Shown piece by piece: positions 45,843 to 54,189 of a stretch of DNA of 64,000 nucleotides. Both the position numbers and the translations under genes were made by a program. The stretch is taken from NCBI RefSeq assembly GCF_000620865.1, contig NZ_KK211190.1, forward strand, positions 757,971 to 821,970, read 5' to 3'. This DNA is from Exiguobacterium sibiricum 7-3. GTDB taxonomy: Bacteria; Bacillota; Bacilli; Exiguobacteriales; Exiguobacteriaceae. The notes below the pieces were generated by a model. It searched no databases. It saw nothing but the letters and a program-made list of their open reading frames with translations, and was not told the origin of the DNA. How positions within the stretch are numbered: position 1 is the first letter of the stretch; each line of letters begins with the position of its first letter.

Positions 45843-46133
45843 TTACAGGGAAAAACCAAACGAGCTGGAGTAAAAACTTGTGAAAAAGACATACAAGTAC
45901 AATAGATAGAGCGGAATCAAGTAACGCATCCGAACGATTGGTAATTTTCTGGCGAGCCGTTTCCCGATGGCTTCGAGTAACATGATGATGGCGAATCCGA
46001 CCACAAGAAAAATAAGAATTTGAGGCAGGCTACGCTCGGAATCGATGAACGAATATCCATATCGGAGACAACTTGTCATGCCGACAAAACCTACAAATCG
46101 TTCGAAAGGATGTTTAACAGGTTGATCAGTCAT
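45843..46133 (-). CDS. Small membrane protein of unknown function
   Basis: The 96-residue protein has two clear hydrophobic helices (about residues 38-55 and 70-90) and a soluble N-terminal part with Phe, Gly and Cys. A basic segment (GKRLARKLPIVRMR) separates the helices. No family is recognised and neighbours do not suggest a role. The RBS is AAAGGAA. It converges with the PTS-like gene over the 46-bp palindrome. Confidence 0.6.
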   Translation of the reverse strand: MTDQPVKHPFERFVGFVGMTSCLRYGYSFIDSERSLPQILIFLVVGFAIIMLLEAIGKRLARKLPIVRMRYLIPLYLLYLYVFFTSFYSSSFGFSL

Positions 46134-46257
46134 AATAATTTCCTTTCAGGACATTTTCTAGTTGCAGTATAGCAAACAGAGCACCAAAACGCACAGAAAC
46201 ATTCGAATATGCTATGATGAACCCAATGAAAAAGCAAGTATTGAGGGAGTGTAACAG

Positions 46258-46566
46258 ATGAAAAAATTAGAATCGAAAGAACAATTTGAACAAGCGAAAC
46301 AAGAAAAATCGATTTTCCTCTTCTCGGCGGATTGGTGTCCGGATTGCCGGTTTTTAGATCCATTCATGCCGGAGATGGAACAGACGTTTAGTGAATTCAA
46401 TTTTTATTACGTCGATCGTGATCAGCACATTGAAATTGCCCAGGAAATGGACATCTTCGGAATCCCGAGTTTCGTTGCGTATCGTGAAAATGAAGAGACG
46501 GGTCGTTATGTCGGAAAAGAACGAAAAACACCTGAACAGGTTACAGCATTTTTAGAAACAGTCTGA
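46258..46566 (+). CDS. ytpP: Thioredoxin-like protein YtpP
   Basis: The 102-residue thioredoxin-fold protein has a CPDC active site in ADWCPDCRFL near residue 24 and the cis-proline in IFGIPSFVAY near 72. It matches B. subtilis YtpP and heads ytpP-ytpQ-ytpR as there. WCPDC differs from the WCGPC of general thioredoxin, so it is a specialised redox protein. GGGAG precedes the ATG. Confidence 0.88.
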   Translation: MKKLESKEQFEQAKQEKSIFLFSADWCPDCRFLDPFMPEMEQTFSEFNFYYVDRDQHIEIAQEMDIFGIPSFVAYRENEETGRYVGKERKTPEQVTAFLETV

Positions 46567-46571
46567 GACAA

Positions 46572-46597
46572 AAGCGAGCGCTGACTCGCTTTTTTTA
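46572..46597 (+). terminator. Hairpin after ytpP
   Basis: AAGCGAG (46572-46578) pairs with CTCGCTT (46585-46591) and seven T follow, close to the ytpQ RBS. Confidence 0.75.
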
Positions 46598-46620
46598 ATA
46601 GGAAAGGATGAAATGGATTC

Positions 46621-47418
46621 ATGGAACTACAACAAATTCGTCGCCTTGTCACTGAGGCATTTGATACAACACAATATACAACTTATTTTGATCGAGAAAA
46701 ATCGGTTCTTCGTATCGAACGGAAACAAGATCGGACAGGAGTCGATCTAGGATTGAATCCACTTGTGGCCAAAGCGAAACGTCGCGGGGTGATAGCGGTC
46801 GAAGAGACGATCGAATACATCAAAGCTGTTTTGGAACAGACGGGACCGGTTTCGCTGATTGGTCATGAACAACAGGTCTTTCCTGTCATTCGGGCTAAAT
46901 CTTTTGCAGATGAGACGAAAGACGGCAAGAAAATCATCAGTACCCCCCATACCGGTGAAACGAAAATCATGTACGCCCTTGATTTAGGTGCCACGTACCG
47001 GTTGATTGATGAAGAGTTGTTACAACAAGCAGGATGGACGACCGAACATTTGTCAGAGGCAGCTCGTTTTAATTTAAAAACACTGGATGCGCCTTTTAAG
47101 ATGGACGAAGTAGCCGGGAACATCTTTTATTTCCTGAGTACGGGTGACGGATATGAAGCGAGTCGTGTCTTAAATAAACAATTATTGAGCGATTATGCCG
47201 AAAAAATGACAGGAGAGTTTGCAGTCGGGATTCCGCATCAGGATGTACTGATTTTTGCCGATATTCGAAACGACGCAGGATACGATGTTTTACAACAATT
47301 AATGTTTGACTTCTTCACGAATGGACGGGTTCCGGTAACGGCACTTCCATTCATGTACGAAGAAGGTAAACTGGAACCGGTCTTCGTCCTTGCAAAAAAC
47401 AAGCATCCGAAAAGTTGA
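46621..47418 (+). CDS. ytpQ: DUF1444 protein YtpQ
   Basis: The 265-residue soluble protein belongs to DUF1444 (YtpQ): LGLNPLVAKAKRRG near residue 42, FPVIRAKSFADET near 88, and a C-terminal PVTALPFMYEEGKLEPVFVLAK. No catalytic motif is known for the family. Its place between ytpP and ytpR matches B. subtilis exactly, which is the best evidence for its identity. The start is ATG after AGGAAAGGATG. Confidence 0.88.
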   Translation: MELQQIRRLVTEAFDTTQYTTYFDREKSVLRIERKQDRTGVDLGLNPLVAKAKRRGVIAVEETIEYIKAVLEQTGPVSLIGHEQQVFPVIRAKSFADETKDGKKIISTPHTGETKIMYALDLGATYRLIDEELLQQAGWTTEHLSEAARFNLKTLDAPFKMDEVAGNIFYFLSTGDGYEASRVLNKQLLSDYAEKMTGEFAVGIPHQDVLIFADIRNDAGYDVLQQLMFDFFTNGRVPVTALPFMYEEGKLEPVFVLAKNKHPKS

Positions 47419-47471
47419 ATAATCTGCTACAATAGGCATTGTGAGAAAGTTTGAAGGGAGTCATGGATTGC

Positions 47472-48080
47472 ATGAATGTTTTTTATAATAAAGAAGGTGT
47501 CGGAGACGTCTTGATGGTCATCTTAGCAGATGCACCACGCGCTGAAATCACTGCCGAAAGAAAAGGCGATGTAGCAACGATTTTCCATGGCGAAGACGTC
47601 ATTGGCTATAACATCTTCGAAGCATCAAAGCAGTTTGAATTGAATGCTGTAGGACCGGTCGAATTGACACCGAAACTTGTTGAAACGGTTCAACGCGTAC
47701 TAGGAGAAAATGGAATCGATTTCGAAGCGCGTGAAATTGATTATTCACCTAAATTCGTAGTGGGATTTGTAGCATCTGCTGAAAAACATCCAGATGCGGA
47801 CAAGTTGTCGGTCTGTCAAGTAGAAGTGGATGGTCAGACACTGCAAATCGTCTGTGGGGCACCAAACGTTGCTGCCGGACAAAAAGTAGTAGTCGCTAAA
47901 CCTGGCGCCGTCATGCCGTCTGGGTTAATCATTCGTCCGTCCGCTTTACGTGGAGTGGCTTCTAGCGGAATGCTTTGTTCTGCACGGGAACTCGCATTGC
48001 CGGATGCACCGCAGGAAAAAGGAATTCTTGTCCTTGAAGATACTGCGAAAACGGGAGAAGCATTTTTAATCGGTCGATAA
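47472..48080 (+). CDS. ytpR: YtpR, tRNA-binding (EMAP/OB-fold) domain protein
   Basis: The 202-residue protein has a family-specific N-terminal domain (MNVFYNKEGVGDVLMV) and a C-terminal EMAP-type OB fold (about 95-200: FVVGFVASAEKHPDADKLSVCQV, then IVCGAPNVAAGQKVVVA). This fold resembles the tRNA-binding domain of PheT. The ATG at 47472 gives the family start; in-frame starts at 47451 and 47463 overlap the AAGGGAG RBS. It likely binds structured RNA. Confidence 0.88.
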   Translation: MNVFYNKEGVGDVLMVILADAPRAEITAERKGDVATIFHGEDVIGYNIFEASKQFELNAVGPVELTPKLVETVQRVLGENGIDFEAREIDYSPKFVVGFVASAEKHPDADKLSVCQVEVDGQTLQIVCGAPNVAAGQKVVVAKPGAVMPSGLIIRPSALRGVASSGMLCSARELALPDAPQEKGILVLEDTAKTGEAFLIGR

Positions 48081-48117
48081 TTCGGCCGATTTTTTAACAA
48101 GATGGAGGGGTGAGGGA

Positions 48118-49005
48118 ATGAGCAGTCGTTATGAACAGTCGTTAAAGGAACAGGCAGCACGAATTCGACGTGAATTAGCAGGCGAAAAAGAAACAAAACC
48201 CGTCGAACGTCCTAAAAAAGAAGAGCGTGAAGATCGTTTCGTGTTGACGGATGTTCCATCGCCTATTTACGGATTCCAACGACCTAGAAAGCAACGGTCG
48301 ATCCAAGAGGAAATCCATTCGGACGAATCTGAAGTCGGTGTTTCAAGTGTGCATGAAGAGGAAAAATCAGAAGAGTCGCTTGAACATGAGGCAGAGGAAT
48401 TGAACGAAGAGTCGCGGATCGAGACGATGGAACAGACGGATCTAACCGAAGCGGATGCTGGCTTAGTACCGACGACAGATTCAGATATCCTCGTTCCAGA
48501 ACCGACAATCGAAGAAAATGCTCCGTTAGACGATGTTTCGGAAGAACAAGTCAAAGCACAGGCGGCGATTGAAAATCATCTTCCTGCAGCAGACGATACT
48601 GTTAAAGTAACGGAAGATCCTGTTACAGAAGAAATCAGCGAAGAAGATACGATTGAAGAAGCAACAGCGGAGAGTCATGTGGAAGAAAAGCCTGAGATGA
48701 CTTTGGAAGATCAATCTGTTCATGAAGAAGATACGGAAATCGTCCAGTTATCAACAGGTGTTGTACACGTTGATTCTCAAACGGAAGAGCCGGTCACGCA
48801 GATAGAAGAATTGCACTCTGCTGAAAATGAGTTAGTCGATAAAATCAAAGAAGAAAATAGTGTGGCCGAAGAAGCGCTGACGAATCAGTCGGTTCAAATC
48901 AAAAAACCGGTTGGTCCGCCGGTAAACGTCGTGATGACGACGAAGGACTTGATGGCCATGTATCGTGCACGTCGGGAGCAAAATAATTTAAATGGTAAAA
49001 AATAA
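48118..49005 (+). CDS. Acidic SftA-like protein lacking the FtsK motor
   Basis: The 295-residue protein sits exactly where B. subtilis has sftA (ytpS), between ytpR and murC. Its N-terminal part carries DRFVLTDVPSPIYGFQRP near residue 40, and its C-terminus carries PVNVVMTTKDLMAMY. I recall similar motifs flanking the disordered linker of SftA. The middle is low-complexity and very rich in Glu, Thr and Ser. The ATPase motor (Walker A/B) and gamma domain are absent; murC starts 79 bases after the stop and no motor frame is present downstream. It could be a reduced SftA retaining only a division-site adaptor, or a separate disordered protein. Confidence 0.7.
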   Translation: MSSRYEQSLKEQAARIRRELAGEKETKPVERPKKEEREDRFVLTDVPSPIYGFQRPRKQRSIQEEIHSDESEVGVSSVHEEEKSEESLEHEAEELNEESRIETMEQTDLTEADAGLVPTTDSDILVPEPTIEENAPLDDVSEEQVKAQAAIENHLPAADDTVKVTEDPVTEEISEEDTIEEATAESHVEEKPEMTLEDQSVHEEDTEIVQLSTGVVHVDSQTEEPVTQIEELHSAENELVDKIKEENSVAEEALTNQSVQIKKPVGPPVNVVMTTKDLMAMYRARREQNNLNGKK

Positions 49006-49012
49006 GTCGGTT

Positions 49013-49021
49013 TGCTATAAT
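49013..49021 (+). promoter_or_regulatory. Extended -10 promoter for murC
   Basis: TGCTATAAT is a consensus extended -10, located 62 bases upstream of the murC ATG. The -35 is poor. It should allow murC expression independent of upstream genes. Confidence 0.6.
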
Positions 49022-49083
49022 GGTACAGGTTTTGTACCCAAGCCCGATGGTACGGACCGGAACGTGAATTGGAGGGCTCATAT

Positions 49084-50379
49084 ATGACAAACTATCATTT
49101 TGTAGGGATTAAAGGAACAGGGATGAGTGCACTCGCCCAAGTACTGCATGAAATGAATCATCAAGTACAAGGTTCTGATATTGACAAGCATATTTTTACA
49201 GAAGATGCCTTGCGGGCAAAAGGAATTCCGTTTTTCCCGTTTAGTGCGGAAAACATTAAAGAAGATCAAGTCATCATCCAAGGAAATGCTTTTGGGGATG
49301 ATCATCCAGAAATTGCTCGGGCAAAGGAACTGGATTTAACGATTTATCATTATTATGATTTCTTAGGGTATTTAGCAGATGAGTATCGGTCTGTCGCCAT
49401 TACCGGTTCGCATGGTAAAACATCGACGACTGGTTTACTGTCACACGTCTTAAGTGGCATTACACCGACGGCATTCTTGATTGGTGACGGAACCGGTGCT
49501 GGCGTTGAAGACGCAAAGGCGTTTGTCTTTGAAGCGTGTGAATACAAACGACATTTCTTATACTACAAACCGGATTATGCGATCATGACGAACATCGATT
49601 TTGATCATTCGGATTACTTCACGGGCATTGATGATGTCGTATCCGCATTCCAGGAGATGGCGATGCAGGTTAAACAAGCAATCGTGGCTTGTGGAGATGA
49701 CGAACATCTACAAAACCTTCAGGCGAATGTTCCGATTCTCTATTATGGTTTTGGCGAAAACAATGATTTCCGTGCAGAAAATGCAACGTCGACTCCAGAT
49801 GGAACATCGTTTGACGTGTATCTTCGGGATGACTTCTACGGGACGTTTCTGATTCCTGGCTTTGGTCGACACCATGTCTTAAATGCCTTGTCTGTCATCG
49901 CGATTTGCCAGTACGAAGGACTAAACAAAGACGAAGTCGCAGCACGTCTGTCTACATTCGGCGGAGTTAAACGTCGTTTTAGTGAATCAACTTTCGGTTC
50001 GCAAATTCTTGTTGATGATTATGCGCATCACCCGAAAGAAATCAGTGCGACGATTGAATCAGCACGCAAGAAATATCCGGATCGTGAAGTCGTAGCGATT
50101 TTCCAACCGCATACGTATACCCGCTTGAAGTCATTCATGGATGATTTTGCGACATCGTTACGCGAGGCGGACGCCACTTATCTTTGTGAAATCTTTGGAT
50201 CGGCACGTGAGCAAGAAGGTCAAGTCCGTGTAGAAGATTTACAAGAAAAAGTATCTGGATCTGATATTTTGACACGGGATAATGTATCAATTTTAAGTAA
50301 ACATGAAAATGCAGTGCTGCTCTTTATGGGAGCGGGAGACATTCAAACGTATCAACACCAGTACGAAAACACGAAATAA
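49084..50379 (+). CDS. murC: UDP-N-acetylmuramate--L-alanine ligase
   Basis: The 431-residue ATP-dependent ligase adds the first amino acid, L-Ala, to the peptidoglycan precursor in the cytosol. [14 protein letters not shown] at the N-terminus binds UDP-MurNAc. The P-loop [11 protein letters not shown] is near 108. [11 protein letters not shown] segment near 318 is typical of the C-terminal domain. The ATG at 49084 follows GGAGGG by 7 bases. Position after ytpR and the SftA-like gene is as in B. subtilis. Confidence 0.95.
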   Translation: MTNYHFVGIKGTGMSALAQVLHEMNHQVQGSDIDKHIFTEDALRAKGIPFFPFSAENIKEDQVIIQGNAFGDDHPEIARAKELDLTIYHYYDFLGYLADEYRSVAITGSHGKTSTTGLLSHVLSGITPTAFLIGDGTGAGVEDAKAFVFEACEYKRHFLYYKPDYAIMTNIDFDHSDYFTGIDDVVSAFQEMAMQVKQAIVACGDDEHLQNLQANVPILYYGFGENNDFRAENATSTPDGTSFDVYLRDDFYGTFLIPGFGRHHVLNALSVIAICQYEGLNKDEVAARLSTFGGVKRRFSESTFGSQILVDDYAHHPKEISATIESARKKYPDREVVAIFQPHTYTRLKSFMDDFATSLREADATYLCEIFGSAREQEGQVRVEDLQEKVSGSDILTRDNVSILSKHENAVLLFMGAGDIQTYQHQYENTK

Positions 50380-50396
50380 CATCCTGAGTAGAAACG

Positions 50397-50430
50397 GACG
50401 CTGGCATTCATTTGTCGGCGTCTTTTTTTG
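50397..50430 (+). terminator. Terminator of murC
   Basis: GACGC pairs with GCGTC across an 18-base loop region containing secondary pairing, followed by seven T. Confidence 0.7.
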
Positions 50431-50550
50431 TCAGTTTCGTGAAACAAAAAAGCTGAAGTGATTTTGATGCACGATGTTGTAATTTTTTGATTGCATCTTG
50501 AATTGATTTTTGGAATAGTGGGGGTATGTTATTTAGAAAGGAAAGACGTC

Positions 50551-51066
50551 ATGGGACAAATCTTACTCATCTTACTGTTACAGCTGATTTACGTACCTGT
50601 TTTGACATTACGTACCATCATGCTCGTCAAAGGAAGAACAATCATTGCAGGTGTGTTAGGAACGGTTGAAACGTTGATTTATATCTTTGCGCTCGGTATC
50701 GTATTCCGTGACTTGACGACAGTCGGAATGATTGTCTACGCTCTTGGATTCGGTCTTGGTATTCTGATTGGAGGATTCGTCGAACGGAAGCTGGCGATTG
50801 GATACAATATGATTCAAGTTCACACACAGGAGTTTCCGGCAGAGTTGATTCAAGTCATCCGGGATAATGGATTCGGAGTCACACATTATCAAGGTCAAGG
50901 TCGTGACGGAATTCGCTATCGACTGGACGTACTGGCAGCTCGGACAAGAATGAAAGTGTTACGTAACCTGGTCGAGGAGTATGAACCGAAAGCTTTTCTT
51001 GTCGCTTTTGACTCGGTTGATTTCAAAGGCGGTTATATGCTCAAAGGATTGAAACGATCCCAGTAA
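50551..51066 (+). CDS. UPF0316 membrane protein, YebE-like (DUF2179)
   Basis: The 171-residue protein has three membrane helices in residues 1-80 (LILLLQLIYVPVLTL, LIYIFALGIVF, MIVYALGFGLGILIGG) and a C-terminal DUF2179-type cytoplasmic domain (about 95-170) with the YxGxGRDG segment typical of the family. It matches UPF0316 proteins such as B. subtilis YebE. Function is unknown; DUF2179 is a likely ligand-binding fold. The ATG at 50551 follows AAAGGAAAG; a longer in-frame start is unsupported. Confidence 0.82.
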   Translation: MGQILLILLLQLIYVPVLTLRTIMLVKGRTIIAGVLGTVETLIYIFALGIVFRDLTTVGMIVYALGFGLGILIGGFVERKLAIGYNMIQVHTQEFPAELIQVIRDNGFGVTHYQGQGRDGIRYRLDVLAARTRMKVLRNLVEEYEPKAFLVAFDSVDFKGGYMLKGLKRSQ

Positions 51067-51109
51067 GGAATTTCATACTGGACGCTCGAAGAATCTCTCA
51101 TGAAATCAT

Positions 51110-51135
51110 GTTTAAGTTTTGTTATTTAAGGATAA
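51110..51135 (+). promoter_or_regulatory. Putative sigma-B promoter of dps
   Basis: GTTTAA (51110-51115) and GGATAA (51130-51135) are 14 bases apart, close to the sigma-B pattern GTTTAA-N12-14-GGGTAT. The gene is Dps, a known sigma-B target in B. subtilis. No sigma-A alternative as clear was found. Confidence 0.5.
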
Positions 51136-51181
51136 AGATGAAATAGAACAAAACACAGTTTTATGAGAGGAGAAATCGATA

Positions 51182-51622
51182 ATGATTAGTAATCATGCTA
51201 AGACGGCTTTAAATCAACAGGTGGCAAACTATGGTGTGCTGTTTGTAAAACTCCATAACTACCACTGGTACATTAAAGGTCCTGATTTCTTGACGTTACA
51301 TGTAAAGCTTGAAGAATTATACACATGGGTTTCGGAACAATACGATGTCGTGGCAGAGCGTTTGTTGATGAACAATGGAATGCCTTCTGCAACGCTGAAG
51401 GAATATTTGGAGCAAACGACGCTTGAAGAAGCCAAACCAGGTTTATCAGCAGATGAAATGGTCGAGTCAGTCATCAGCGACTTCCAACAGATTCGTAAGG
51501 AAATGTTGGATGCAATCGTACATCTTGAATCGCAGGACGTGACGGTGGAAGACGATTTGCTGGCACAAGCAAAAGAAATTGAAAAACAAATTTGGATGTT
51601 GCGCGCAACATTAAAAAAATAA
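51182..51622 (+). CDS. dps: Dps-family ferritin-like protein
   Basis: The 146-residue protein folds as a four-helix bundle that forms a 12-mer to oxidise and store iron and protect DNA. The ferroxidase motif is intact in VKLHNYHWYIKGPDFLTLHVKLEELY (His, His, Asp and Glu). Length matches MrgA/Dps. A long lysine-rich N-terminus for DNA binding is not present, so it may protect mainly by iron sequestration. The RBS is AGAGGAG. A putative sigma-B promoter is upstream. Confidence 0.9.
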   Translation: MISNHAKTALNQQVANYGVLFVKLHNYHWYIKGPDFLTLHVKLEELYTWVSEQYDVVAERLLMNNGMPSATLKEYLEQTTLEEAKPGLSADEMVESVISDFQQIRKEMLDAIVHLESQDVTVEDDLLAQAKEIEKQIWMLRATLKK

Positions 51623-51628
51623 GTCGAA

Positions 51629-51673
51629 AAAAACGGATGGCTGCATCCTATATGGAATGAGCCGTCCGTTTTT
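51629..51673. terminator. Bidirectional terminator
   Basis: AAAAACGGA pairs with TCCGTTTTT and inner GGCT with AGCC, between the convergent dps and ampS genes. Confidence 0.85.
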
Positions 51674-51675
51674 CC

Positions 51676-52788
51676 TTATTTTAAGTTTTCAGGATTCAAG
51701 ACATCGAGTTCAGGTAAAACGAATCGACCATCTTTACGAATCAAGACATCATCAAACCAAATTTCTCCGCCGCCGTAATCAGGACGTTGAATGTTCACCA
51801 AATCCCAGTGGATGGATGAGTCATTTCCATTGTAGGCCTCGGCATATGCTTGACCGGGTGTAAAGTGGAAACTACCATCGATTTTTTCGTCAAACAGGAT
51901 ATCCTTCATCGGGTGCTGGATAAACGGGTTGACACCGATTGCGAATTCTCCGACAAAGCGGGCGCCGGCATCTGTATCAAATACTTGATTGATCCGTTCC
52001 GTATCGTTTGCTGTCGCTTCAATGATTTTTCCGTCCTTGAACGTCAATGTGACGTTTTCAAATGTAAATCCTTGATACGGAGAAGGCGTGTTGTAAGAGA
52101 TGGTACCGTTAATCGAATCTTTGACCGGGGCTGTAAAGACTTCTCCGTCCGGAATGTTGGCATTGCCGGCACACTTGATTGCTGGAATGTCCTTGATTGA
52201 GAAAGCAAGGTCTGTTCCAGGTCCGACGAGACGAACACGATCGGTTTTATTCATCAAATCGACGAGAGGCGTCATTGCGTCACCCATCTTAGCGTAATCA
52301 AGCGTACAGACATCAAAGTAAAAATCTTCGAAAGCCTCTGTCGACTGGTTTGCCAGTTGCGCCATTGAAGTCGTCGGGAAACGTAACACGACCCATTTCG
52401 TGCCTTTGACACGATCTTCGGTATGCATCTTGCCGAGTGTTTTACCGTACAGCTTCATTTTGTCAGACGGTACGTCGGAAAGTTCGTTGATATTGTCTCC
52501 AGCGCGTAGACCGATGTAAGCATCCATCGCCTGCATTTGTTTTTGTTCGATGTCCGCCATCAATTGAAGTTGTTCTTCCGACGCATTGCGGTACAATTTC
52601 CGTAACACGCGGTTATCCTTTAAGAGGACGAATGGAAGACCACCGGCTTCATAAGCGGCATCAACGAGCGCTTCGACAAGCTCACGTTCAATTCCGAAGT
52701 TCTCGATCAAGACTTTTTCACCAGGAGCAAGTGCTACTGAATAATTGATAAGATTCGTTGCGAGTTGTGTTAGACGTGGGTCACGCAT
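51676..52788 (-). CDS. ampS: M29 aminopeptidase AmpS
   Basis: The 370-residue metallo-aminopeptidase (PepS/AmpS) cleaves N-terminal residues of peptides. M29 metal-binding residues appear in NIPDGEVFTAPVKDS near 230 (Glu), EFAIGVNPFIQHPMKDILFDEKIDGSFHF near 295-325 (Glu, His, Glu, His) and SSIHWDLV near 340 (His and Asp). The ATG at 52788 follows GAGGAGG; the longer frame upstream is not conserved. It converges with dps. Confidence 0.9.
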   Translation of the reverse strand: MRDPRLTQLATNLINYSVALAPGEKVLIENFGIERELVEALVDAAYEAGGLPFVLLKDNRVLRKLYRNASEEQLQLMADIEQKQMQAMDAYIGLRAGDNINELSDVPSDKMKLYGKTLGKMHTEDRVKGTKWVVLRFPTTSMAQLANQSTEAFEDFYFDVCTLDYAKMGDAMTPLVDLMNKTDRVRLVGPGTDLAFSIKDIPAIKCAGNANIPDGEVFTAPVKDSINGTISYNTPSPYQGFTFENVTLTFKDGKIIEATANDTERINQVFDTDAGARFVGEFAIGVNPFIQHPMKDILFDEKIDGSFHFTPGQAYAEAYNGNDSSIHWDLVNIQRPDYGGGEIWFDDVLIRKDGRFVLPELDVLNPENLK

Positions 52789-52928
52789 GAAAAGTTCCTC
52801 CTCAAAATGATGTATGTAGGTTTCATTTATCATTGTAACGGAAATAAACCATTTGGAGTAGCAGGAACCATTGCTTCTACGTCGAACTACCAACTAGACA
52901 CTAGCAAAAGAAATTGGAGGCACGAACC

Positions 52929-53498
52929 ATGGAAATTACATTAGGCGGAATTGCCGGATTGGTTGCTGCGATTGCATTCGTAGTACTCGTCATCTTCCTC
53001 GCACGCGTATTGAGCGCAGCAGGTAAGACACTTAACAACGTAGCTGATACAACAGCAGGGCTCGAACGTCAATTAGACGGTATCATGATGGAGACGACAG
53101 CGTTGTTACACAAAACAAACCGTCTTGTCGATACGATTGAAGAAAAAACAGAATTGCTTGCACCGGTTGCGAACTCAATCGAAGAATTGGGGACATCGCT
53201 CAATAAAGTAACAGATTCAGTTCGGACTGTATCTGACACGGTCGCAGGTGCTGCCGATACAAACAAAGAACAAATCGCACAAGCCGTCCGTTGGGGATCA
53301 GTCGCGGTTGAACTCTTTAAGAAAAATAAGCCTGAACCAGGCCAAGAAGTTTCATCTTCGACAACGGCTACGACGACAGTCGAAAAGAAACCGCGTCGCC
53401 GCTTCCGTAAAAAAGCAGAAACACCGGTCACACCGGAAGTCGTTTCTGTCCCGGATGTCGAGAGTATTCCAGATGAGTTGAAGGGAGATCGTTCATAA
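52929..53498 (+). CDS. ytxG: YtxG, DUF948 membrane-anchored protein
   Basis: The 189-residue protein has an N-terminal membrane helix (about residues 7-28) and a DUF948 region with long amphipathic helices (LNNVADTTAGLERQLDGI and similar heptads, about 40-130). A basic tail with Thr and Pro runs follows (KKPRRRFRKKAE). The ATG follows TTGGAGG. Its stop overlaps the ytxH ATG. In B. subtilis ytxGHJ is a sigma-B/sigma-H stress operon; only ytxG and ytxH are here. Confidence 0.87.
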   Translation: MEITLGGIAGLVAAIAFVVLVIFLARVLSAAGKTLNNVADTTAGLERQLDGIMMETTALLHKTNRLVDTIEEKTELLAPVANSIEELGTSLNKVTDSVRTVSDTVAGAADTNKEQIAQAVRWGSVAVELFKKNKPEPGQEVSSSTTATTTVEKKPRRRFRKKAETPVTPEVVSVPDVESIPDELKGDRS

Positions 53499-54064
53499 TG
53501 ACAAAACAACATCCATACCAAACACAAGATACTTCTAAAGGTGGCGGATTCCTTGCTGGTATCATCGTCGGTGGTTTAATCGGTGCAGCCGCAGCATTAT
53601 TATCAAGTCCGAAATCAGGCCGTGAAATGCGTGGAATGCTCGATGAGCGGACAGCACCAGCGCGCCAACGTCTGAACGAACAGACGCAAGTCGTTCGTGA
53701 AAAAGCAGAACCACTCGTAGGAGAATGGATTCAATTAGCAAAAGATAAAGCAGCACCTGTCATTGAAAAAGCGAAAAAGAATCCTACCGTTCAAGAAGCG
53801 GCACAATACGCTGGTTTTGAAAAAGACCAATCGAGCATCGATGCTGCACTTGCAGAGGCGGAACAATTGGTCCGTGATATCGAACGTGAAATCGGTGACG
53901 AAGTGGACGGTGCTCCAGTAGCGGAACAACTTGATACTGAAACGGTTGCCGAGCTATCTGAATTACGTGAAGATCTCGAAGGGGAAGAGAATGAAGAAGA
54001 TACAGAAGACGAGGACAATGATCCCCAGTCCAAATTAAGTCATGAAAAACAACCTAAAAAATAA
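53498..54064 (+). CDS. ytxH: YtxH-like general stress protein
   Basis: The 188-residue protein starts with a Gly-rich membrane segment (GGFLAGIIVGGLIGAAAALLSS) followed by PKSGREMRGML, the YtxH signature. Long helices continue to about residue 125 and a very acidic tail (EGEENEEDTEDEDND) ends the protein. Its ATG overlaps the ytxG stop by one base, so translation is coupled. The acidic tail seems longer than in short YtxH proteins. Confidence 0.87.
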   Translation: MTKQHPYQTQDTSKGGGFLAGIIVGGLIGAAAALLSSPKSGREMRGMLDERTAPARQRLNEQTQVVREKAEPLVGEWIQLAKDKAAPVIEKAKKNPTVQEAAQYAGFEKDQSSIDAALAEAEQLVRDIEREIGDEVDGAPVAEQLDTETVAELSELREDLEGEENEEDTEDEDNDPQSKLSHEKQPKK

Positions 54065-54074
54065 GCAACCTTTT

Positions 54075-54113
54075 AGCGTACTCACTGACTTTAAATAGTG
54101 AGTACGCTTTATT
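54075..54113 (+). terminator. Terminator of ytxGH
   Basis: A perfect 12-bp stem (AGCGTACTCACT with AGTGAGTACGCT), a 10-base loop and a T-rich tail. Confidence 0.85.
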
Positions 54114-54115
54114 TA

Positions 54116-54144
54116 TGTACAATTTCACAAGAGTTCGCTATAAT
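54116..54144 (+). promoter_or_regulatory. Promoter of aroA
   Basis: TGTACA (54116-54121) and TATAAT (54139-54144) are 17 bases apart, about 45 bases before the aroA ATG. Confidence 0.65.
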
Positions 54145-54189
54145 TAGTTGCTATTACGAGCTATATGCTGATTAGGGAGTGGTAGAAGA

